From positions 1 to 20,989 of the forward strand of contig CAZRXY010000129.1 of the NCBI GenBank assembly GCA_964604155.1: a stretch of DNA of 20,989 nucleotides, written 5' to 3'. The notes below the pieces were generated by a model that saw nothing but the letters and a program-made list of their open reading frames with translations, made no database searches and was not told where the DNA came from. A program made the translations under genes and the position numbers. The DNA is from Stygibacter sp964604155. Its GTDB lineage: Bacteria > Cloacimonadota > Cloacimonadia > Cloacimonadales > TCS61. Below are positions 1 to 7,319 of the stretch, in pieces; position 1 is the first letter of the stretch; every line of letters starts with the position of its first letter.

Positions 1-96
1 ATGAGTGATGTGTGATGAGTGATGAGTGATGTGTGATGAGTGATGAGTGATGAGTGATGAGTGATGAGTGATGAGTGATGAGTGATGTGTGATGTG
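1..96. repeat. Heptanucleotide tandem array, unit ATG(A/T)GTG
   Basis: Thirteen complete 7-base units plus a 5-base partial run from the first base, so the array continues off the left edge. Only the fourth base varies: it is A in most units and T in units 2, 5, 13 and the partial one. No gene covers it. It resembles in style the short tandemly repeated heptanucleotides known from some cyanobacteria, but its function is unknown. Confidence 0.95.
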
Positions 97-373
97 AAGG
101 GAGATGAGGTGGGGATGTGTTTGATTATAGAATGCAAAATATGCAAAATAGGGCTTTGATTATTGGGTGCAGTTAATTGATAAAAAAATATAATTAATGC
201 GTATACATATCTCGAACCGTTAAAAAATGTTACTAACGCTACTTAATCCACTATAAATCAGATAAATAGCTGGTGACATTATGGTAACAAAATATTTGAG
301 TAATCTATTTATCTATTTATCAATAATTTATAGTTATCGTAATATAGATAAAACCGCAATTCATAGGTTTTTA

Positions 374-512
374 TTGTGACTTGTGACTTGTGACTTGGGA
401 CTTGTGACTTGTGACTTGTGACTTGTGACTTGTGACTTGGGACTTGTGACTTGTGACTTGGGACTTGGGACTTGTGACTTGGGACTTGTGACTTGGGACT
501 TGGGACTTGGGA
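374..512. repeat. Heptanucleotide tandem array, unit TTG(T/G)GAC
   Basis: Nineteen complete 7-base units (374-506) are followed by a 6-base partial unit. The only variation is the fourth base: T in 11 units and G in 8, with G more frequent toward the 3' end. Because 7 is not a multiple of 3, three units make a 21-base frame period. This produces an open frame on the minus strand encoding a Ser-Gln-Val-Pro-Ser-His-Lys-like repeat, judged to be an artefact. The same heptamer recurs at 2452-2478. Confidence 0.95.
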
Positions 513-631
513 ATTTCTTTGAAATTGTGAAGATGAGAAATTGATGCTTCGCATTTGAGAATTGAGGAGAAAATGGGTAGCCTCGTGTTTTCAGCTCGGG
601 AATTGATCGTCCCTATTATTAGGATTTATCC

Positions 632-677
632 CTGGTTCTTTATATTTATTGGAAATCTGGTCGGTGGTTGGAACCAG
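632..677. repeat. Weak inverted repeat CTGGTTC/GAACCAG
   Basis: A perfect 7-bp inverted repeat (632-638 and 671-677) is separated by 32 bases. With such a short stem and long loop it may be chance. It has no adjacent T-tract that would make it a terminator for gpmI. Confidence 0.2.
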
Positions 678-815
678 TATTTTTAATGGTAATTTGGGTT
701 TAGGAGCTTAAGTTCATGCTATTCATTTATCACGGGTTGTATATAACTTTTTGTATTGCAGTTAATTGCCATGAGTTCAGAGGTCGCAGTCCGATAACCA
801 GTCAAATCTTCTTTT

Positions 816-2360
816 TTACTTCTGAGTATAATTTATAAGTATTTTGCCCGTCATGACTGATGGAATCGGGATATTCATAATATTCAGGATTGTGGGTGCT
901 ATATCTGCCAGTCTGCCGGCATTTACAGTATAGCCATTATTTTGTAGTGCAATAACAACGGGGACAGGATTTGTGCTATGCTGCGTGAGGATATTACCAT
1001 TAGCATCGAGCATTTCATCGGCGTTGCCGTGATCGGCAATCAGGATAATATTATATCCATTATCTATTGCAGCAGGGATGACTTCTTTAAGGCAGTTATC
1101 GATTGTTTCCACAGCTTTAATGGTTGCCTGGAAATCACCGGTATGCCCCACCATATCAGGATTGGCAAAATTAGTGACAACAAAGTGATAATTATTTTCT
1201 TGCAGAGTCTGGACAAGTTTTTCTTTAACGATATAGGCACTCATTTCTGGTTGGAGGTCATAGGTTTTCACTTTTGGAGAGGGTACAAGAATTCTATCTT
1301 CATGGGGATAGGCGATTTCTTCTCCGCCATTAAAGAAGAAAGTTACGTGGGCGTATTTTTCTGTTTCGGCAAGGTGCAATTGCTTGAGATTATGCTTGCT
1401 GATGACTTGAGCAAGCGTATCTGGAAGATCTTGTTTAGGGAAAGCCACCTGCAGGAAAGGCTGGAAATTTTCGTCATATTCTGAGAAGGAGACAAATTTG
1501 AGATTATGGAATTTTTTCGTGGGGAATTGGTTAAAATCTGGGATTATGAGGCTTGAGGTAAGCTCTCTTGCCCGGTCTGCCCGGTAATTAAAGAAAATGA
1601 TGCTGTCATTTTCAGAGATTTTAGTGAGAGGTTCATCATTTTGAGTGATAATGGAGGGGATAACGAATTCATCAGTGACATTTTCATCATAGCTGGATTT
1701 TACAGCCTGGTGGGAAGCGGTGAATTTATTACCGGCACCATTTACCAGTGCATCATAGGCGAGTTTTACCCGTTGCCAGTTATTATCTCTATCCATGGCA
1801 TAATATCTTCCTGAGATGGTAGCTATTTTGCCAATGCCTATTTCTTTGATTTTGGTTTCCACTTCGGCAAGGAAATCTTTACCGCTGTGAGGGAGTGTAT
1901 CGCGGCCATCCATAATAGCGTGAATATATACCTGTTTGAGTTTTTTTACTTTTGCCATTTCCAGAATGGGGTAGAGGTGGATCATATTACTGTGGACATT
2001 TCCGGTAGAAAGCAAACCAATGAGGTGAAGATTGCTTTTATTATCTAGGGCATGATCAATAGCAGAATTAATGGCAGGATTCTTTTGAAATTCTTTGGTT
2101 TCTATACTTTTATCAATTCTGCAATTAAGCTGCATTACAATTCTTCCGGCTCCAATATTCAGATGTCCTACCTCAGAATTTCCCATTACGCCGGGAGGCA
2201 ACCCCACGTCTTCACCACAGGCAATTAGTTGATTATGGGGATATTTTGCCAGAAAGCTATCATAGTATGGAATATGGGCAGCAGCAATGGCATTTCCTTT
2301 GTCACTTGAATTTATACCAAAACCATCGAGTATCAATAACAGCACTTTATTATAATTCAT
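816..2360 (-). CDS. gpmI: 2,3-bisphosphoglycerate-independent phosphoglycerate mutase
   Basis: Cytoplasmic metalloenzyme that interconverts 3- and 2-phosphoglycerate in glycolysis and gluconeogenesis, via a phosphoserine intermediate and two Mn ions. At 514 residues it is the usual length for the family. Visible signatures are LDGFG with metal ligand Asp12, GNSEVGHLNIGAGR with nucleophile Ser62, MDGRDT near residue 150, YYAMDRDNNW, NYRADRARE, and the C-terminal ADHGNADEM (Asp443, His444) with His461 in QHSTNP. The ATG at 2360 is preceded by AAGGAAAT. The gene stands alone. A TTGACA hexamer lies about 70 bp upstream (2435-2430). It is flanked on both sides by the same heptamer repeat family (374-512 and 2452-2478). 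Confidence 0.98.
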   Translation of the reverse strand: MNYNKVLLLILDGFGINSSDKGNAIAAAHIPYYDSFLAKYPHNQLIACGEDVGLPPGVMGNSEVGHLNIGAGRIVMQLNCRIDKSIETKEFQKNPAINSAIDHALDNKSNLHLIGLLSTGNVHSNMIHLYPILEMAKVKKLKQVYIHAIMDGRDTLPHSGKDFLAEVETKIKEIGIGKIATISGRYYAMDRDNNWQRVKLAYDALVNGAGNKFTASHQAVKSSYDENVTDEFVIPSIITQNDEPLTKISENDSIIFFNYRADRARELTSSLIIPDFNQFPTKKFHNLKFVSFSEYDENFQPFLQVAFPKQDLPDTLAQVISKHNLKQLHLAETEKYAHVTFFFNGGEEIAYPHEDRILVPSPKVKTYDLQPEMSAYIVKEKLVQTLQENNYHFVVTNFANPDMVGHTGDFQATIKAVETIDNCLKEVIPAAIDNGYNIILIADHGNADEMLDANGNILTQHSTNPVPVVIALQNNGYTVNAGRLADIAPTILNIMNIPIPSVMTGKILINYTQK

Positions 2361-2429
2361 AATATTTCCTTTTTTCTAATAATCTAAGGAATAAAATCCT
2401 GAAGACAAAATCAGCCTGACCTGCGGAGA

Positions 2430-2435
2430 TGTCAA
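2430..2435 (-). promoter_or_regulatory. Candidate -35 element (TTGACA) for gpmI
   Basis: A perfect TTGACA reads on the minus strand about 70 bp before the gpmI ATG. The hexamer 17 bp downstream is GATTTT, a weak -10. Support comes mainly from the recurrence of TTGAC(A/T) at other operon heads in this window. Confidence 0.35.
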
Positions 2436-2451
2436 TCTTACTGATTATCTG

Positions 2452-2478
2452 GTGGACTTGGGGCTTGGGACTTGGGAT
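2452..2478. repeat. Short copy of the TTGGGAC heptamer repeat
   Basis: About three imperfect 7-base units, including TTGGGGC and TTGGGAC, sit in the 247-bp gap between gpmI and the solute-binding protein gene. They have the same unit and strand orientation as the array at 374-512, so this repeat family brackets gpmI. The rest of the gap holds a run of 11 A (2499-2509) and candidate promoter elements only. Confidence 0.8.
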
Positions 2479-2550
2479 GGGAGTTCTGATCATGAGAGCA
2501 AAAAAAAAAAGAGAGAATAATATTCATGAAATGGAAAGAGCAAAAGAAAG

Positions 2551-2587
2551 TTGACTAAAGAGAGCGGGCAAACAAATTGGCTATGAT
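2551..2587 (+). promoter_or_regulatory. Possible promoter of the solute-binding protein gene
   Basis: TTGACT (2551-2556) and TATGAT (2582-2587) lie upstream of the ATG at 2608. Their 25-bp spacing is too long for one classical sigma-70 promoter, so the two elements may be unrelated. A clear AAGGA ribosome site follows at about 2596-2600. Confidence 0.25.
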
Positions 2588-2607
2588 ATAGAAAATAAGG
2601 AATAGAT

Positions 2608-3897
2608 ATGAGAAAGATATTGATTTTATTATTATTATGTGTGATAGTCATAAGTGGCTGCAGCAAGAAGAAAGGTGAAGGTAATTCAGACCGGACAGAG
2701 GTAGTTTTTTGGCATGCGATGGGTGGACCGCTGGGTGATGGTCTGAGGAAGCTGGTGGACGAATTTAATGACACACATCCGGACATCTATATAAATGCAA
2801 TAGCTATGGGCAACTATACGGCACTTTCACAAAAGATCATGGCTGCAGTTCAGACTGGGAATCAGCCGGATATCAGTCAGGTATATGAATCCTGGACGTC
2901 TAACATGATGAAAGGCGACGTTCTGAAGCCGGTCGAGGAATTTATAGCGGAAGATGAGAGCTTTGGCGAAGAGGATTTGGAAGATATCTATCCTGTATTC
3001 ATAAATTGTAATACAATAGATGGCAGACTGGTTACTTTTCCCTTTAATAAATCTGTGCGGGTGATGTATTACAATAAGGACATACTGTTTCAGAATGATC
3101 TTAATCCCAATAAACCTCCGCTGAACTGGACTGAGTTCAGAGAGATGAGCCGCAACCTCACAATTGATATTGATGGTGATGGAGAGCCGGACAGATATGG
3201 CACCACGTTAAAGATAAGTGCCTGGCAATTTGAGAATTTATTGTTACAGGCAGGTGGAGAGATCATGGATGACACAGCCACAATTCCTCTATTTAACAGT
3301 CCGGAAGGGGTGGAAGCACTGGAATATCTGAACGGAATTTTGAATGAGGATAAGACGGCGTATTTATCGCCTGGATACGATGGTCAGAATGACTTTCTGG
3401 CGGGCAAGGTAGTATTTTATGAAGATTCCAGTGTTTCTATAGCATATATGAAAAATACGGGTATAGACTTTAATTTGGGGATAAGTTCTGTGCCGGTACA
3501 AGCTACGCGGCGTAACATTATTAGTGGTACTAATGTAGCGATCTTTAAATCTGACAATAAGAAAGTGGAAAAGTCAGCCTGGGAATTTGTGAAATGGTTT
3601 ACTTCCAGTGAGATAACGGCAAAGTGGAGTGAATACACTTACTATATGCCGGTGCGTAGAAGTGCCTTTAGGCAGCAGAATCTCAAATCGCGTTTATTTT
3701 CAAATCCAGAGATAAAATTTGTTTATGATCAATTAGAGCATGCGGATTTTGAGCCCCAGATATCAGAATGGTTCGAAACTCGGAAGTATCTGGAAGATCA
3801 GGTGATAGAATCAGTATTACGCGGGAAAAGCAAGCCAAAAGAAGCTTTGGATAGGGCTGCGAATAAATTATCCAAAATGATAGCAGAGAAAAAATAA
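2608..3897 (+). CDS. Family 1 extracellular solute-binding lipoprotein (UgpB/MalE type)
   Basis: Substrate receptor of an ABC importer, probably for a sugar, oligosaccharide or glycerol-phosphate-like ligand. A signal peptide ends in the lipobox I-S-G-C with Cys18 as the lipidated residue. The mature part starts with VVFWHAMGGP, close to the FWHAMGG of glycerol-3-phosphate receptors, and continues as a typical 400-residue family 1 fold. An acidic loop DIDGDGEPD (187-195) resembles an EF-hand/dockerin calcium site, which is common in this family. The ATG at 2608 is preceded by AAGGA. No permease or ATPase gene is near, so it is an orphan receptor here and its ligand cannot be named. It is followed 116 bp later by thrS, which probably has its own promoter. 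Confidence 0.88.
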   Translation: MRKILILLLLCVIVISGCSKKKGEGNSDRTEVVFWHAMGGPLGDGLRKLVDEFNDTHPDIYINAIAMGNYTALSQKIMAAVQTGNQPDISQVYESWTSNMMKGDVLKPVEEFIAEDESFGEEDLEDIYPVFINCNTIDGRLVTFPFNKSVRVMYYNKDILFQNDLNPNKPPLNWTEFREMSRNLTIDIDGDGEPDRYGTTLKISAWQFENLLLQAGGEIMDDTATIPLFNSPEGVEALEYLNGILNEDKTAYLSPGYDGQNDFLAGKVVFYEDSSVSIAYMKNTGIDFNLGISSVPVQATRRNIISGTNVAIFKSDNKKVEKSAWEFVKWFTSSEITAKWSEYTYYMPVRRSAFRQQNLKSRLFSNPEIKFVYDQLEHADFEPQISEWFETRKYLEDQVIESVLRGKSKPKEALDRAANKLSKMIAEKK

Positions 3898-3923
3898 TAT
3901 TTTTGTAGATATGGAGGTGAGGA

Positions 3924-3971
3924 ATGTTTAATCACTATAGGATTGAGCATTCGAGCTTGACAATTAGTTAA
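3924..3971 (+). CDS. Possible 15-codon peptide ORF upstream of thrS
   Basis: An ATG at 3924 follows GGAGG (3913-3917) with 6-nt spacing and opens a 15-residue frame, MFNHYRIEHSSLTIS, ending at TAA. The ribosome site is better than that of many genes here. The peptide contains only one Thr, so it does not look like a threonine attenuator, and the likely thrS -35 element lies inside it. It may be a chance frame. Confidence 0.15.
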   Translation: MFNHYRIEHSSLTIS

Positions 3972-3987
3972 GCAGCGTTTAGATAAT
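3957..3987 (+). promoter_or_regulatory. Candidate sigma-70 promoter of thrS
   Basis: Perfect TTGACA at 3957-3962, followed by TAGATA at 17-bp spacing (3980-3985) or the better GATAAT at 19-bp spacing (3982-3987). A start near 3993 would leave a leader of roughly 20 nt ahead of the GGAG ribosome site and ATG at 4014. Confidence 0.45.
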
Positions 3988-4013
3988 AGAGAAAAATAAT
4001 TTGGAGAATAATA

Positions 4014-5927
4014 ATGAAGATAAAGATAAAATTTCCTGATGGTAATATTAAGGAATATGAGAGAGGCACAAGTGCCTTGGAGATAGCGGAGAGTATATCC
4101 CATGGGTTGGCAGATCAGACGGTTACTGCCAGAATTAATGGCAGATTAGTGGATATAGATTATCCGATAGTTGATGATGCATCGCTGGAATTACTCAAGT
4201 TTGACAGTGATGAGGGTAGGGAAGTGTATTGGCATTCCACGGCTCATTTGATGGCGCAGGCGGTTCAGCAATTATTTCCTGAGGTGAAGGTAACGATAGG
4301 TCCTGCCATAGAGGGTGGATTTTATTATGATTTTGATAAGCCGGTGCCTTTTACCGATGAAGATTTGGCAACTATCGAGCAGCGAATGAAAGAAATGGCA
4401 AAAAACAACTATGAGTACCATAGAGAAGAGATTTCGCGAGATGAAGCGATGAAGATGTTTGATGAGATGGGTGAGACCTATAAGCTGGAGATATTAGCAG
4501 AAATCCCTGAAAATGAGACAATTTCACTTTACAGGCAAGGTGATTTTGTTGATCTTTGCCGGGGACCTCACATAATCCACACTGGCAGGATAAAGGCAAT
4601 AAAGCTATTGAAAACATCGGGAGCCTACTGGCGGGGAGACAGCCGCAATAAGATGTTGCAGCGTATTTATGGAATAAGTTTTCCTTCAAGTAAACAGTTA
4701 AAAGTGCATCTGAACAATCTTGAAGAAGCCAAAAAGCGAGATCATCGCCGGATAGGCATAGACCTTGATTTATACTCTATAAATGAGGAGATAGGTCCTG
4801 GTCTGGTATTATGGCATCCCAATGGAGCCATGATCCGCAATATAATTGAGGATTTCTGGAAGAAAGAGCACTTAAAAGCCGGTTATAAGCTGGTATATAC
4901 TCCCCATATAGGGAAAAAGCATCTTTGGGAAACGAGTGGTCATTTGGGTTTTTATTATGAAAGTATGTTTGCCCCAATAGAAGTGGAAGGTCAGGATTAC
5001 TATTTGAAGCCGATGAATTGCCCTTTTCATCTGGCGATCTATAATTCGCAGAAGCGGAGCTACCGTGAATTGCCATTGAGGCTGGCGGAACTGGGCACTG
5101 TTTATAGATACGAGAAATCCGGGGCTTTACATGGGCTTATGCGGGTGCGGGGTTTTACACAGGATGATGCTCATTTGATATGTACAGCAGAGCAAGTAGA
5201 GCCTGAGGTAGAAAAACTTATCAGATTTTCCTTTATGATGCTTAACAGCTTTGGTTTTGAGAATTATCAGGTGTATTTGAGCACAAAGCCAGAGAAGGCG
5301 GTAGGAGAAGATAAGGAATGGGAATTAGCTACGGAATCACTAAAGAAGGCATTGGAAAAGCAAAAGATAGATTACATTGTTGATGAGGGTGGGGGAGCAT
5401 TTTATGGTCCCAAGATAGATATAAAGATCAAAGATGCACTTAACAGGAGCTGGCAATGTACTACAATCCAGTTTGATTTCAATTTACCAAGCCGATTTGA
5501 GATGGAATATACGGGCAGCGATAACAGTCCTCATCGTCCTTATGTTTTGCATCGAGCTTTATTGGGTTCTGTAGAGCGTTTCTTTGGTACGCTGATAGAG
5601 TATCACGGTGGCAATTTTCCTCTTTGGCTTTGTCCCGTGCAGGTGAAAATTTTACCGATATCAGATAATTTTATGGAATATGCCCAGAAACTGGAAAGTG
5701 AATTACTGCAACATATGATAAGGGCTGAAATAGATTATCGGAATGAGAAGATAGGTTTTAAGATCAGAAATGCAGAATTACAGAAGACACCCTATATGTT
5801 CATAGTGGGAGCTAAAGAGGTAGAGAGAGGAGAAGTCTCTATCAGGCGTCACACTGAGGGCGATATTGGCACTTTTAATATAGCGGATGCTATCAAGCGT
5901 TTACAGGAAGAATTGCAGAAGAAGTAA
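4014..5927 (+). CDS. thrS: Threonyl-tRNA synthetase
   Basis: Class II aminoacyl-tRNA synthetase that charges tRNA-Thr in the cytoplasm. At 637 residues it is full length. It has an N-terminal TGS domain (about 1-62), then the editing domain with HSTAH (His74, His78) and DLCRGPH (Cys182, His186) for hydrolysis of Ser-tRNA-Thr. The catalytic core carries the expected zinc ligands Cys336 (MNCPFH), His387 (DDAHL) and His513 (VLHRALLGSVERF). The C-terminal anticodon-binding domain starts near residue 540. GGAG lies 8-9 nt before the ATG. A candidate TTGACA promoter sits just upstream. A hairpin and kdsD follow after 58 bp. Confidence 0.98.
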   Translation: MKIKIKFPDGNIKEYERGTSALEIAESISHGLADQTVTARINGRLVDIDYPIVDDASLELLKFDSDEGREVYWHSTAHLMAQAVQQLFPEVKVTIGPAIEGGFYYDFDKPVPFTDEDLATIEQRMKEMAKNNYEYHREEISRDEAMKMFDEMGETYKLEILAEIPENETISLYRQGDFVDLCRGPHIIHTGRIKAIKLLKTSGAYWRGDSRNKMLQRIYGISFPSSKQLKVHLNNLEEAKKRDHRRIGIDLDLYSINEEIGPGLVLWHPNGAMIRNIIEDFWKKEHLKAGYKLVYTPHIGKKHLWETSGHLGFYYESMFAPIEVEGQDYYLKPMNCPFHLAIYNSQKRSYRELPLRLAELGTVYRYEKSGALHGLMRVRGFTQDDAHLICTAEQVEPEVEKLIRFSFMMLNSFGFENYQVYLSTKPEKAVGEDKEWELATESLKKALEKQKIDYIVDEGGGAFYGPKIDIKIKDALNRSWQCTTIQFDFNLPSRFEMEYTGSDNSPHRPYVLHRALLGSVERFFGTLIEYHGGNFPLWLCPVQVKILPISDNFMEYAQKLESELLQHMIRAEIDYRNEKIGFKIRNAELQKTPYMFIVGAKEVERGEVSIRRHTEGDIGTFNIADAIKRLQEELQKK

Positions 5928-5943
5928 AAAAAAATACAAAAAG

Positions 5944-5973
5944 CTGCTAACTCGGCGGGAGCCGAGTTAGCAG
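5944..5973 (-). terminator. Perfect 13-bp hairpin with T-tract on the minus strand
   Basis: CTGCTAACTCGGC (5944-5956) pairs perfectly with 5961-5973 around a GGGA (GNRA-type) tetraloop. On the plus strand no T-run follows; the bases are AATGAGAGCC, then the kdsD ATG at 5986. Read on the minus strand, the stem is followed by TTTTTGTATTTTTTTTT, the classic intrinsic terminator form. It would therefore stop minus-strand transcripts, perhaps read-through from the Dabb genes at 7001-7622, and could also fold in the thrS-kdsD mRNA. Confidence 0.65.
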
Positions 5974-5985
5974 AATGAGAGCCTT

Positions 5986-6951
5986 ATGAATATTTTGGAG
6001 ACCATAAGAAAAGAATTGCGACAGGAATCACAAGCAATAGAATATGCCGCACAGAGAACGGGTCGGGAAGTGGAAGTTGCAGTGGATATGATTTATAATT
6101 GCCGTGGCAAGATAGTGGTCACTGGAATGGGTAAGACAGGCATTATTGGGAGAAAGATAGCTGCCACGCTGGCAAGTACGGGAACCAGTGCAATATTCCT
6201 GCATCCAGCGGAGGGTATTCATGGAGATTTGGGTATGGTGCAGGAGGGTGATCTGGTGATTGCAATTTCTTACAGTGGTAATACCAAAGAAGTTGTGAGC
6301 ATAATACCCTACCTTCATTTTCATAAAATTCCGATCATTGCCATATCGGGAAATCCGGATTCCGAATTAGCAAAAAGCTCTGAGGTAGTGCTTGATGGTT
6401 CCATACCAGAAGGTTTTGAGCCTTTTGGATTAGTGCCTACCTGCAGTACAACAGTGGCATTGGCACTGGGGGATGCCCTGGCGGTGGCATTATTGCAGAA
6501 GAGAGAGTTTAGAGCAGAGGATTTCGCCAGATTTCATCCAGGTGGAACTATCGGCAAGAAGCTACTGCTTAAGGTGGTCGATCTAATGCATAGTGGATCA
6601 GAAATACCTTTGGTACAAGATAATGCCAGGCTGGACGTGGTTGTTTTGGAGATGACGGGCAAGAAGCTGGGTTGCACCTGTGTGACGGATGCGGAGGGCA
6701 AATTGTGCGGGATAGTAACGGATGGTGATCTCAGGAGGCTTTTAGGCGAGGGTATAAAGGGGTTAAAGCGAAGTGCTCATGCCTTTATGACCAAATCTCC
6801 GCAAGTGATCTACCCGGAAGTTTTAGCAGTGGAAGCTTTGAGTATAATGGAGGAAAGAAAAATCACTATGTTACCTGTAATAGATGAGAATAATTATCCT
6901 TTGGGGATACTTCATATGCATGATCTTATCCAGGCGGGGGTGGTAGGATAA
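5986..6951 (+). CDS. kdsD: D-arabinose-5-phosphate isomerase (KpsF/GutQ family)
   Basis: Converts ribulose 5-phosphate to arabinose 5-phosphate, the first committed step toward Kdo of lipopolysaccharide, in the cytoplasm. An N-terminal SIS domain (about 35-195) carries TGMGKTG (Lys50), HPAEGIHGDLGM (His79), SYSGNT (95-100) and FHPGGTIGKKL (His184), which match the active-site residues of the family. Two CBS domains follow (about 200-257 and 265-321). Its 321 residues are normal length. The ribosome site (GAGAG) is weak and lies directly behind the hairpin at 5944-5973, so translation may be coupled to thrS transcript structure. It implies a Kdo-containing outer membrane. Confidence 0.95.
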   Translation: MNILETIRKELRQESQAIEYAAQRTGREVEVAVDMIYNCRGKIVVTGMGKTGIIGRKIAATLASTGTSAIFLHPAEGIHGDLGMVQEGDLVIAISYSGNTKEVVSIIPYLHFHKIPIIAISGNPDSELAKSSEVVLDGSIPEGFEPFGLVPTCSTTVALALGDALAVALLQKREFRAEDFARFHPGGTIGKKLLLKVVDLMHSGSEIPLVQDNARLDVVVLEMTGKKLGCTCVTDAEGKLCGIVTDGDLRRLLGEGIKGLKRSAHAFMTKSPQVIYPEVLAVEALSIMEERKITMLPVIDENNYPLGILHMHDLIQAGVVG

Positions 6952-7000
6952 GAAATACATTTTTTTTGCAGAAATTTAGGTATGACATCAGGAGGTTATC

Positions 7001-7312
7001 TTATTTTGGGGTTATTTCATAATCAACGACACGTCTTTCATAACGTACATTGCAGAGGAAATCTTTAACTTTCAGATGAGCGGCATGTGATTGATAATTT
7101 TTCAGAGCTTCCCAGTCTGTAAAAAGGATGGACAAAGCCAGATCACTTTTATTTGAACCGGCAATAAGGTTTATGCCGGCTTTAAAATCGATAATTCCCT
7201 CGATTTTATCTTGCATCTCAGAGAGCATTTTAAGGGCTGTATTGAGATTTTGTTTATGGTTACCATCAGAAGTGAATTCCAGAAATCTCCATAGTACCAG
7301 GTGTCTTACCAT
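7001..7312 (-). CDS. Dabb-fold (stress-responsive A/B barrel) protein, copy with conserved His
   Basis: Small ferredoxin-like alpha/beta barrel of about 100 residues. Members form dimers; their functions are diverse and mostly unknown. Seen: the opening MVRHLVLWRF with the family's early His, the strand-helix segment FTDWEALKNYQSHAAH with two His (family pattern Y..H..H), and a closing VRYERRVVDYE strand. It is the second gene of a pair: its ATG at 7312 follows GAGAAG, and the stop of the upstream paralogue lies only 7 bp away, so the two are almost certainly co-transcribed. A role in oxidative stress or in breakdown of small aromatics is possible but not shown. Confidence 0.8.
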   Translation of the reverse strand: MVRHLVLWRFLEFTSDGNHKQNLNTALKMLSEMQDKIEGIIDFKAGINLIAGSNKSDLALSILFTDWEALKNYQSHAAHLKVKDFLCNVRYERRVVDYEITPK

Positions 7313-7319
7313 GATCTTC

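Larger units (their letters stand above)
1..815. other. Gene-poor region with two heptamer arrays
   Basis: No convincing protein-coding gene is visible in the first 815 bases. The stretch holds two heptanucleotide arrays (1-96 and 374-512, listed separately), a 9-bp direct duplication of ATGCAAAAT at 132-149, a short ATCTATTT-type tandem near 302-322, and a weak inverted repeat at 632-638/671-677. The remainder is AT-rich and of no recognisable type. I looked for tRNA-like and rRNA-like segments and found none. The part nearest 815 is the 3' flank of gpmI and shows no clear hairpin terminator. Confidence 0.7.

Noticed and set aside
309..554. Minus-strand 81-residue frame encoding repeats of Ser-Gln-Val-Pro-Ser-His-Lys
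   Set aside because: It exists only because three 7-bp units make a 21-bp frame period. It has no ribosome site, and the flanking residues look random.
978..1484. Plus-strand 168-residue frame antisense to gpmI
   Set aside because: gpmI is unambiguous on the other strand and the antisense translation has no family-like features.
6990..6995. AGGAGG on the plus strand after kdsD
   Set aside because: No start codon lies at suitable spacing and the following sequence is antisense to the Dabb gene.
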